This document shows, in pieces, positions 34,864-43,822 of a stretch of DNA of 64,000 nt. Position 1 is the first letter of the stretch. Each line of letters begins with the position of its first letter. Source of the stretch: Rhizomys pruinosus (taxonomy: Eukaryota > Chordata > Mammalia > Rodentia > Spalacidae); assembly GCA_009823505.1 (NCBI GenBank), contig VZQC01013731.1, positions 9,319-73,318 of the forward strand. Reading direction: 5' to 3'. The translations under genes and the position numbers were made by a program. The notes under the pieces were generated by a model, which had not been told where the DNA came from, did no database searches, and saw nothing but the letters and a program-made list of their open reading frames with translations.

Positions 34864-35250
34864 TGTTATGATCGTTTTAATGAGAAATGCCCCCCCATAG
34901 GCTCAAATATTTGACTACTTGATCCCAAGTGCTGCTGCTGTTTGGGAGATCATGGATTGTTAGGTGGTATAGCCTAGCTGGAGGAAGTATATCACTGCAG
35001 GTGGGCTATGAGAGGTCATAACCTTGCCTCACTTCTAGATGATGCTCTCTCTGCTTCCTGTCTGTGGCTTACAAAGTGACCTGTAGGTAGCTTTCTGCTC
35101 CTGCCACTATGCCTGATGCTTGCTGCTATCCCTCCCCACTATAATGGACACTATCCCTCTTGAACCATTAAGTCAAAGCAAAAATTTCCTTCCATAAGTT
35201 GCTTAGTCATGGTGCTTTCTCAGAGCAACTTATTCATAGTGTAAAAAGCG
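34864..35250 (+). mobile_element. ERVL-MaLR LTR (ORR1-like)
   Basis: TGTTATGATCG..., with ataggctcaaatatttgac, gggctatgagaggtcata and catggtgctttctcagagca in the order of ORR1-type LTRs. The right end is approximate. Its first bases form part of the JADE1 retrocopy TSD. Confidence 0.7.
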
Positions 35251-35376
35251 AAATATCAATTTTACATTTCATTTTATAGTTACTGTCATCAGAGATTAGT
35301 GCACTATATTTCCAAATGCTCACATACTTACATAGCTGCACACATATACCATCTTTCCAGCTCCCTACATTTTCTT

Positions 35377-35378
<2 letters not shown>

Positions 35379-35436
<58 letters not shown>

Positions 35437-35567
35437 GTCTTTTTGAGACAGGGTCTCCCTTTAGTCCCAGCTGGCCTGGAGCTCATTATGTAGACCAGGA
35501 TGGCCTTGGCCTTGAACTCACAAGAGTTCTGCCTGCCTCTGCCTCCTGAGTGCTAGGATTAAAGTCT
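35379..35567 (-). mobile_element. B1 SINE with 50+ base T run
   Basis: Antisense B1 preceded by about 55 Ts (35381-35435). Approximate TSD ctccctacatttt / ctccctgcatttt on each side. The long homopolymer may be of uncertain length in the assembly. Confidence 0.9.
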
Positions 35568-35915
35568 CCCTGCATTTTTAAATTTACATTATATAAGCAA
35601 TTATTTTCTGGTACTAAAATGCTATATGTGAAAAAACTATGACATTAAATATTAAAAGTACTTAAAGTCTTCTAACAATCCTAGAAATGTTGGAAGGACA
35701 CCAAGATATTAAACAGTGGAATTGGGAACTCATGGTGATAACTTTCTAAAGTTCTTTTATTTTCCCATTTCTAATTATCTATGGTTAATTCCTATGGTCT
35801 AGTAGAGTATATATCCATGACTAAAGTGAAAATTGTTACCGCTTTTTGGAAAGTAATTGGCAATATATATTATCTTTAAAAAAAAAAAAAAAAAAAAAAA
35901 AACACTTAAAATCTT

Positions 35916-38370
35916 GGGGCAAGTGTGCTGGGCCCAGGCAGCTGGAGGCACAGCGCGGTTCCATGTGTCCAGGCAGAGGGACACTTTGTGCAGGTTAGCA
36001 AGACCTGCAGCTGAATCCCTCACAGGGCCTCCTGGGTGTCGGGTGGCACGGCAGGGGGGGGCGGGGGGAGGCGATGCTGACCCAGAGGCACAGCAGCACC
36101 ACGTCCCACATGGTCACTGGCAGGCGGCAGCGGTGGGGACCATTCACACCAGGTCTGGGTGAAAGCCTACTACCGCAGGAGACCAGAGCACAGTATCATC
36201 TCAGTTGGAGTTAGAAGAAGCCTTCAGGTTTTACGAGCTAAACAAGGATTCTGAACTTTTGATTCATGTATTTCCTGTGTGCCAGAATGTCCTGGAATGC
36301 CTGGTCCAGGAGAAGATTAATCCATCTACCACAAAGGAGCATGCTGATGGAGAAAGCTTTATTGTGCAAAAGGCCACACTTTTCAAGCCAAATGTTTCAA
36401 GAGGCAAGCTTACCTTGCCATTTGCATGGACAGAATATGGGGACTGGGAGACCAAGGGTATAAGTGCATCAATTCCAAGCTCTTGCCTCATAAGAAGTGC
36501 TACAAGCTTGTCACAATTGAGTGTGGACTGCATTCTTTGCCACCGGAACCAATGATGCCCATGGACCAGTCATCCATACATCCAGACCACACACACACAC
36601 ACAGTAATTCCATATAATCCTTCAAGTCATGAGAGTTTGGACCAAGTTGGTGAAGAAAAGGAGGTAATGAACACCAGGGAAAGTAGTAAAGCTTCATCCA
36701 GTTTAGGCCTCCAGGATTTCGATTTGCTCCAAGTTATAGGGAGAGGAATTTATGTCAAAGTACTTTTGGTCCTATTAAACAAAACAAAACAACACAAAAC
36801 AAAACAAAAACATCGCATTTATGCAATGAAAGTAATGAAAAAAGAATTTGTCAATGATGAGGAGGATATTGATTGGGTACAGACAGAGAAGCATGTTTTT
36901 GAGCAGGCTTCTAATCATCCTTTTCTTCTTGGGCTGCATTCTTGCTTCCAGACAGAAAGCAGATTTTTTTATAGAATATGTAAATGGAGATCTAATGTTT
37001 CATATGCAAGAAATAGAAAACTACCTGAAGAACATGCCAGGTTTTACTCTGCAGAAATCAGTCTTGCATTAAATTTTCTTCATGAGCGAGGGGTAATTTA
37101 CAGATATTTGAAGTTGGACAATTTCCTGCTGGACTCTGAAGGACACATTAAACCCATTGACTATGGCACGTGTAAGGAAGGATTTCGGCCTGGAGACACA
37201 ACCAGCACTTTCTGTGGTACTCCTAATTACACTGCTCCTGAAATTTTAAGAGGAGAAGATATGGTTTCAGTGTTGTCTGGTGGGCTCTTGGAGTACTGAT
37301 GTTTGAAATGATGGCTGGATGCACAAAACTTCAATAAAAATTGGCTTTGAAAAAAAAAAAAAAAGAAATGATGGCTGGAAGATCTCCATTGGATATTGTT
37401 GGTAGCTCTAATAAGCCTGATCAAAACACAGAGGATTATCTCTTCCAAGTTATTTTGGAAAAGCAAATTTGAATCCCATGTTCTCTATCTGTAAAAGCAG
37501 CAAGTGTACTGAAGAGTTTTCTCAACAAGGACCCAAAAGACTGCTTGGGTTGTCACCCTGAAACTGGATTTGCTGAAATTCAAGAACACTGATTCTTTTG
37601 AAATGTTAATTGGGATATGATGGAGCAAAAGAAGGTGGTACCACCCTTTAAACCAAACATTTCTGGAGAATTTGGTTTGGATAACTTTGATTCCCAGTTT
37701 ACTAATAAACCAGTCCAGCTCACTACCAATGACAGTGACATTGAGGAAGACTGATCAGCCTGAATTTGAAGGTTTTGAATACATAAATCCTCTTTTGATG
37801 TCTTCAGAAGAAGGTGTCTGATCCTCATGTTTCATCTATGCATTCTGCCTATCGCCGTTTAGTGCATGAATCATCCTGTTATTAGCCAGGATGTAGTTAA
37901 TCATTTTGTATTTGTCGCCTCCAAAAACCTCAATATCCTGTTATGGACTATAGGAATCGGTCATTAATCTGAGTTTAACTAGGAAAAAGAAATTAAAAAT
38001 AGCTTCTAGACAATCATGTCAAGATTTAGTGAAGCTGGTCTTCAGAGCCCTGTTGTGAGCTATGAAGTTGTCTTGGTTTAAAGGAAATAATTTTCTCAAT
38101 GCTTTGGGTAATTTCAGTTAAGACATCACTTATCAAATTGATAATTAAATAGATTTGTTTTATTAAGAATTGGATTTTAAATAAAACTGCTCAGTATACA
38201 TAAAAGAAAAAATAGAAATTTAAAGTAGATAGAAAGTGCAGTGGTACTATTTATTTGTTGCTAGAGAGTGAATCCTACAGCTGCATTTTGTGATTTGATT
38301 TAAATAATGAGGAGGCACTCACTTTTTACCAAAGTTATAAAAGCATTCCATTTAGTCAATGGAGGAAAAT
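35916..38370 (+). pseudogene. PRKCI (atypical protein kinase C iota) retrocopy
   Basis: Intronless copy of Prkci mRNA. The coding remnant runs from ATG 36074 to TGA 37819-37821, with a GC-rich 5'UTR before it. Most of the PB1 domain is deleted near 36175-36200. The C1 zinc finger follows (36270-36540) with frameshifts, then the kinase domain (36715-37600) in several frames. The catalytic motif YRDLK reads YRYLK (Tyr codon at 37105-37107), DYG and APE are kept, and the ATP-binding region is interrupted by an (AAAAC)n tract at 36777-36812. A tiny retroinsertion splits it at 37319-37364. The 3'UTR is interrupted by an L1 at about 38370. It may continue to about 41490, where cacttaaaat recurs as at 35903-35912 (weak TSD candidate). 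Confidence 0.92.
37305..37378 (+). mobile_element. 46-bp retroposed mRNA tail with perfect 14-bp TSD
   Basis: The PRKCI retrocopy carries gaaatgatggctgg twice (37305-37318 and 37365-37378). Between them lie about 31 bp containing an AATAAA signal (37332-37337), then a 15-nt A tail (37350-37364). This is the signature of L1-machinery retroposition of a severely 5'-truncated polyadenylated transcript. The source mRNA is not identifiable from so few bases. Confidence 0.85.
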
Positions 38371-38645
38371 GTGTTTCTTTGTTTTTAATTTTTTATCTTT
38401 ATTTTTTAAGGGATTCGCAATATAAGAGCACTGTTGTTTTCAGATCTCAGTTTGCCATACAATTAGGTAATTGGTGCTAGCATCCACAGATGAGGGATAC
38501 CATTTGTCATTTGTTTTTCTGGGACTGTGTTACTTCACTTAGCATATATCTTCTAGTTCCATCCATTTACCTACAAAGTTCATGATGTCATCGCTGCATA
38601 GAACTCCATTGTGTTGATGTGTGTTTTTTCTTTATTATTTAGTAT
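38370..38645 (-). mobile_element. L1 3' end, antisense, within the PRKCI retrocopy 3'UTR
   Basis: Complement of the ORF2 C-terminus and stop region: ctgggactgtgttacttcac and ttccatccatttacctacaaag match the L1 ends at 1.8 and 27.6 kb in reverse. Confidence 0.8.
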
Positions 38646-40136
38646 GAAGGAAAATCATTTATCTTCTAAGTAGAACGTCATAACTATTCTTCCTTCCTTC
38701 CTCAGAGTACATTATTTGTACTTTTGAGCCTGTTTATAGAGTCTATGGTGAGATCCAGGAAAAAATAATACAGTGAATATGAATAACTATAACACATGTA
38801 TGCTCCTGAGTATCCATTTTAGCCCCTTTGTTGAGTTTTTATGTACTAGGTAAGGAATGTAATACATAGTGGAAGACATTTCAGGAGTGGAGTTCTTAAG
38901 TTCTTAATATTTTTATTAATACTAGCTTTAGAATTTATTTAAAGAGGTACCATATATAGCATCATTCTGTTGTTTAAGTATTTTTACATAAAGGACTTTA
39001 AAATGATCATCTAAATAAATAACAATTTCCCAATCAGTAAAATTTAATTTATAGAAGCTATCTAATTTTATGTTTATAATTATTTAAAGCATGTAGATAT
39101 TGATAAATTACATTTCCTGGGGTGCTGCATTTCATTAAAAATGTAAGTGTTCCATAGTTTGTGTCATGTATTCTCCTTTCTGCAAATAACTTAAGACTGA
39201 GGGCAAAACTTTCAAGGATAAAAGCCAAGTATGGGGCCAGTGAGATTACTCACCAGGTAAAGGTTCCTGCTGCCAGGCCTGATGACCTGAGTTTGATGCC
39301 CAAAACCACAGGGTGGAGAAAGAAAGCCAACTCCCCACAAGTTGGTGCACTGTGACATGAGTGCCCACACATGCACACAAAATAAATGTTGAAAAAAAAG
39401 CCAAATAAATATAGTAAAATACACATTAGAAAGCAAATGTTTGTTATACATTTTCATGTTTATTTTAGAGGTATATGTGTTTCTCCTGATACCTGGAATT
39501 TATTTTAAAGCAAAGAGCAATATTCACATCGTAAACTTAAGAGAATTCTGGCATCATATGTCACAAATACCTTTATGATATTTTAAGTGGTGCTGTTTCT
39601 CTTAGGGCATTTTAAAATGTAGACTTAATAGAGAGCGTTTGTTTAAAAAGTCACATTACTGGGCTCACCTCAGAACTCTTTGGGTCTTTGGACTTCCTTT
39701 TGAGAAATGCTCCTTATATCATTCTTTTTTGTCTTACGGTAATATGTGTTAATGGAGAGTGAATCCTACAGTTGCTTTTTGTTAACAAAATGTTTTAAGG
39801 AAGGCAGTAAGTAAACTATAGTTATCCACATTTGTTAACAAATCTTAAAAGAATAGCTTTAGGTTAGATGTCTTCCCCACCCTCATCCTCAACAAAATGT
39901 CAGTTTTGTTTGTTTTGGTTTGGTTTTACCAATAATAATGTATAAATGATGAGCATTTTTCTATGATGAGGTTTTAATGATTATTAATGGTGGTCTTTTA
40001 AAATCTTTTTTTAACTAATAAGATTTAGTCTGTATATTTTATTACAGTATTGCTTTACAAATGTTTTTGTGTTCTATTATTTCAGTCCTTGAGTGTCATG
40101 CCAGTTCTTTTTGTAGTATATAAATGTTCTCTCAAG
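38646..40136. other. AT-rich sequence, possibly continuing PRKCI 3'UTR
   Basis: No gene apart from the SINE at 39232-39400. It may be PRKCI retrocopy 3'UTR, as may 41311-41490, but I cannot confirm this without the parent transcript. Confidence 0.4.
39232..39400 (+). mobile_element. B4/RSINE-like SINE
   Basis: ccagtgagattactcaccaggtaaaggttcctgctgccaggcctgatgacctgag follows this tRNA-derived SINE type, with tail acacaaaataaatg. Confidence 0.7.
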
Positions 40137-40405
40137 CAGCTGGAGAGATGGCTCAGTGGTTAAGAGCACCAAGTACTCTTGCAGAGGACCGGGGTTCAAT
40201 TCCCCGCACCCACATGGCAGCTAAGAACCATCTTTAAGCTGGGTGTGGTGGCACATGCCTTTAATCCTAGCATTCGGGAGGCAGAGGTAGGTAGATCTCT
40301 GTGAATTCAAGGCCAGCCTGATGTACAGAGTAAGTTCCAGGACAGCTGGGGCTATACGGAGACCCTGTCTCAAAAAAATAATAAATAAATACATAAATAA
40401 AAGTT
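40137..40405 (+). mobile_element. Composite SINE: B2 head joined to B1
   Basis: B2 head with box B-like ggttcaattcc, then gctaagaaccatctttaa directly followed by a full B1 (gctgggtgtggtgg to gagaccctgtctcaaaa) and an (aaat)n tail. Confidence 0.92.
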
Positions 40406-40495
40406 CTCTCAAAATACTCATCAGGGGAATAAGCCTTTGAATGAACACTTAGAAATTATTTTGCATAAGCATGTAGTCAGTGAAAGGCTTTTTCC

Positions 40496-41310
40496 TGATG
40501 CAAAACAGGCCAGATCAAAACAGATTAACAAAGTATAAAAGGAGATTTATTAGGACAGCTCCACTGGTCTCAGAAAAGGAGGCCAAGGGAGTCACACACT
40601 CGGGGACTGAAGGTTTTTGTAAGTTCTGGGGAGAGGAAAATGAGGCAATGGTGGTGAGACAAAGTGTGTTCTTGTAAGGGAAAAACTGGTGCAGTGGTGG
40701 GGGACAAAGTGGGTCTTTCCTGTTAGTCATTGTTCTAGTTTGTCTTCCATTGCTGTGACAAACACTCTGACACCAACTTGGGGAGGAAAGGGTTTATTCA
40801 GCTTACATCTCATGGGTCACAGTTCATCACTTAGGGAGCCCAAGGCAGGAACTCAGGGCAGGAACCTGGAGGCAGGAGCTGAAGCACAATAGTCAAAGGC
40901 CATGGAGGAATGCTGTTCACTGGATCGCTCCTCTGGCTCATGCCCAGCCCGCCTTCTTATACAGTACACAACAACCTGCCCAGGGTGGCACTACTCATTG
41001 TGGGCTGGGCCCTCCCACGCTGCTCGACCATCAAGACAATACTCCACAGATGTGGCCACAGGCCAATCCAATGGAGCCAATTTCCCAATTGAGGCTCCCT
41101 CAACCCAGGTGTGTCAAGTTGACACTAAAGCTATCCAGCACAGTCATGAAGCTGGAATATAACCATATTTGGTTTTAGGCTGTACTCTTATTGTGGCTGG
41201 AGACATCAGGAAGGGAAGTTGCATCAGCTGCCTGAGATAACCGAGGCTGTTAACAGGAAGAGAAGGGTGGGTGCCATCTTTAGATCTCCAAGCCCAGCCC
41301 CTGCCTAACA
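40496..41310 (-). mobile_element. ERV LTR interrupted by the MaLR LTR
   Basis: Sequence on both sides of the MaLR LTR forms one unit on the minus strand, starting TGTTAGGCAGGGG (right end 41310) and ending near gcatca (left about 40496), with aataaatctcc as a polyadenylation region. No matching TSD was found, so the borders and class (possibly ERV1) are uncertain. Confidence 0.5.
40731..41142 (-). mobile_element. ERVL-MaLR solo LTR with 5-bp TSD
   Basis: Minus-strand unit starting TGTGCTGGATAGC and ending CTAGAACA, with AATAAA upstream of ccctttcctccccaa. Perfect GTCAT duplications at 40726-40730 and 41143-41147. It is nested in another LTR. Confidence 0.9.
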
Positions 41311-41560
41311 GATCATTATATGTATATGGATTGGATGTCTGGTACTATGTGTGTTCAGTGGCCATACATTTACGTTATAAATTTATTTTGTTTTGATTTT
41401 TATCATGCAACATACTGTCTTGGTCACTGTATTGTAATCTGTATTTGTATAATTTTTTACATTCAAATCTTTAAATGTTTAATCCCTTAAGAAAAGCACT
41501 TAAAATTTCAAAGGTGTGTTCCCTTTTAACAAATATTGCTTCTTCCTAGCAATATATATT

Positions 41561-41567
<7 letters not shown>

Positions 41568-41592
<25 letters not shown>
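41568..41592 (+). repeat. (AC)n microsatellite
   Basis: Short ac run following tatatatttatacac. Confidence 0.9.
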
Positions 41593-41594
<2 letters not shown>

Positions 41595-41994
41595 AGTTCT
41601 TTGACTTGGATACAACTAAGCTAGTGATTTGACAGGAAACTAGAAATGACAAAATTCTACAGAGTATGTAACAACATGGCTGGGAACAATGACTATGAAA
41701 TAAAATCATACTACTTTAAATGGATATAAGGTTTCATTTCTATGTAAATTTTACATTTGTATTAAAAAAGTGATGGAAAATGTCTTTTACTACTGGATGG
41801 GGAAGCTTGTGAACAGATTTCCATTAGCAAATTTAGAATCACTGGAAAATTACACTGCTTTTTACCAGTACTTACAAAACTACGTCTACTATTTCAATAT
41901 TATTCAGTCAAAAGCCACCACATATTTAAGAAGTATGTGTTGGGAATAGGACTATTAATACCTGTGCATTAATGCAACAATGTATTTTTTATTT

Positions 41995-42145
41995 TTTTTA
42001 ATTTAATTTTTATTGATGGTTTGTGCATTTCGTGCATCATTTTCCAATTCAGATCAGGCATATTTCCCTTTCCCTTCCCCCCCACCCCCACCCCATCCCA
42101 GATCATGTATTCTGCCATAACTGTCCTGCATCTTTCAGGTTTTTT
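41995..42145 (-). mobile_element. L1 3'UTR end, antisense
   Basis: tttttattgatggtttgtgc, a C-rich tract (42076-42097) and atcatgtattctgccataac are the complement of the L1 terminal sequence. Confidence 0.8.
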
Positions 42146-42301
42146 TTTTTTTCATTTTTTAGCTATAGTGATAATCCATGAGTATAAGCATAAAAAACAA
42201 TGTATTTTTTATACTGCACTTTTAATTTTACCATTAGTGACGAGACTATCGGATTTGAATCAAGAGTAGGTTCAGTGAAGGCTATTATAAAATTTGAATG
42301 A

Positions 42302-42452
42302 TTAGCCAGGCATGGTGGAACATGGAACATGCCTGTAATCCTAGCAGGTGGATTTTTGTGAGTTCAAGGCCAGCGAGTTCCAAGACAGCTAGGCGCTACA
42401 GGGGAGACCCTGTCTCGAAAAAGACTGAAAAAACAAAAGAAAAAAAAAAATT
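42302..42452 (+). mobile_element. B1 SINE
   Basis: B1 with internal deletions, gccaggcatggtgg to gagaccctgtctcgaaaaag, A-rich tail. Confidence 0.88.
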
Positions 42453-42754
42453 GAACGATTACCTAGCACTGTGGATTATACTTAGCACCGTGACTGTACT
42501 TGAGCCACCAATTTTGTTAATTCTAGTTTAAAGTGTTGTAAATTTGTAAAGCGACTGGACCCCAAACATTGGATCACAACTGTTTCAGAAGAACACCAGT
42601 CCTCAGGATGCAGGACAACCTATCCTCCATGCCCCTCAACGCCCCTAAGTGCTCCTCACCCTTTTCTAAGCGCCCACGCGTGCGCAGAAGACTTGGCACA
42701 GCCCCGCTTTCCGCCGGGTCTAGCGACTACACACACACACCAACCCTCTCCACA

Positions 42755-43404
42755 GTGGGAGAAAGGCCAGTGAACAGGAAGCATGCGGTTCGCCGGGGTC
42801 TAGCGCTGACACACACACACACAAACACAACACACCCTCCGCTGACACGCACACACACTAGCGCTGACACACACACACACCCTCCCGCTGACACACACAC
42901 CCCTCTGCCTGGGAGAAAGGCCAGTGAACAGGAAGCATGCGGTTAGCCCGGACACACACACACACACACACACCCTCTGCCTGAGAAGGACAGTTAACAG
43001 GAAGCATGCGTCTCGCGACACACACACACACACACACCCTCCCTCTGCTGGCGAGACAGCAGGCCGGCTCGCATCAGCACCACACACACAACACACACAC
43101 ACCACAACACACACACTCCCTCTGCATGGGAGAAAGGCCAGTGAACAGGAAGCATGCGGTTCGCCGGAACTTCCGCTTCCGCCCACGGGCGTCTCACACA
43201 CACACACCACACACACACACACGGGCGTCACACACACACCCTCTGGGCGTCACACACACACACCCTCTCACACACACACACCACACACACACACGGGCGT
43301 CCCACACACCCTCTGGGCGTCACACACACACACACACACAACCACAAAAAAAATGCACACACACACACACACACACACCACAACACACCCTCTGCCTGGG
43401 GCGT

Positions 43405-43450
<46 letters not shown>

Positions 43451-43530
43451 CTGCCTGGGAGAAAGGCCAATGAACAGGAAGCATGCGGTTCGCCGGAACT
43501 TCCGCTTCCGCCCACGGGCGTCTCATCTAC
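42755..43530 (+). repeat. Five-copy promoter-module repeat separated by CA microsatellites
   Basis: A module carrying gaacaggaagcatgcggtt recurs near 42755-42805, 42903-42952, 42973-43020 (diverged: gttaacaggaagcatgcg), 43120-43196 and 43448-43530. The last two share a longer version with CCGGAACTTCCG and cacgggcgtctc. The gaps are (CA)n tracts and short gggcgtc pieces. The most gene-proximal copy runs into the CpG island, so a promoter segment seems to have been amplified with the microsatellite. Confidence 0.85.
43493..43504. promoter_or_regulatory. Head-to-head ETS-type sites in the promoter-proximal module
   Basis: CCGGAACTTCCG holds two opposed CCGGAA cores sharing their centre, as in many housekeeping promoters. 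The same 12-mer recurs at 43164-43175 in an upstream copy of the module. Factor identity is inference. Confidence 0.6.
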
Positions 43531-43623
43531 AACTGTCCGGGTTCCTCCAGCAGGCGTACCTGCCACGGTCTAGCCCGGAACCCACCGCCGCCTCTTCCCG
43601 TTTCTTCTGCGCGTGTGCAATCG

Positions 43624-43646
43624 GAACCTTCGCGAAAGTTCCTGAA
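43624..43646. promoter_or_regulatory. Perfect five-unit heat-shock element
   Basis: Five consecutive HSF1 half-sites alternate GAA (43624-43626), TTC (43629-43631), GAA (43634-43636), TTC (43639-43641), GAA (43644-43646), each separated by exactly two bases. This is the canonical inverted 5-bp array bound by HSF1 trimers. It lies 113-135 bp upstream of the Chordc1 ATG. A second two-unit match, TTCcgGAA, is at 43661-43668 and overlaps an ETS-type core. Confidence 0.85.
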
Positions 43647-43758
43647 AGGCAGCCGGCGGTTTCCGGAAGACGGCCGCAGGATTGTGCCAGTGCCAGCGGC
43701 GTGGAGGACCTGTCTAGTCTTAGTGCGGAGCAGTGCATCGGCCTCCCTGGGAACCTAA

Positions 43759-43822
43759 ATGGCGCTGCTGTGCTACAACCGCGGCTGCGGGCAGCGCTTC
43801 GACCCTGAGGCCAATTCGGACG
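43759..43822 (+). CDS. Chordc1: Chordc1 coding exon 1
   Basis: Encodes residues 1-21 plus the first base of codon 22, including zinc ligands C5 and C10. Donor is gacg|gtaaga. The initiator context cctaaATGGCGctg also resembles a YY1 motif (AAnATGGCG), common at TATA-less promoters. The exon lies in a CpG-dense region continuing about 150 bp into intron 1. Confidence 0.95.

Noticed and set aside
36637..37299. Intact atypical PKC kinase gene
   Set aside because: Intronless, frameshifted, catalytic Asp replaced by Tyr, PB1 region deleted and a retroinsertion in the kinase domain.
41492..41511. PRKCI retrocopy 3' target-site duplication
   Set aside because: Only about 10 bp match and there is no convincing A tail or AATAAA just before it; kept only as a weak candidate.
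43496..43503. Heat-shock element at the ETS palindrome
   Set aside because: GAAcTTC has only one base between the triplets; HSF1 needs two. The real array is at 43624-43646.
42924..43808. 294-codon open frame rich in Thr-His
   Set aside because: It is the translation of (CA)n microsatellites plus the promoter module; no conserved domain, and it runs through the Chordc1 5'UTR in another frame.
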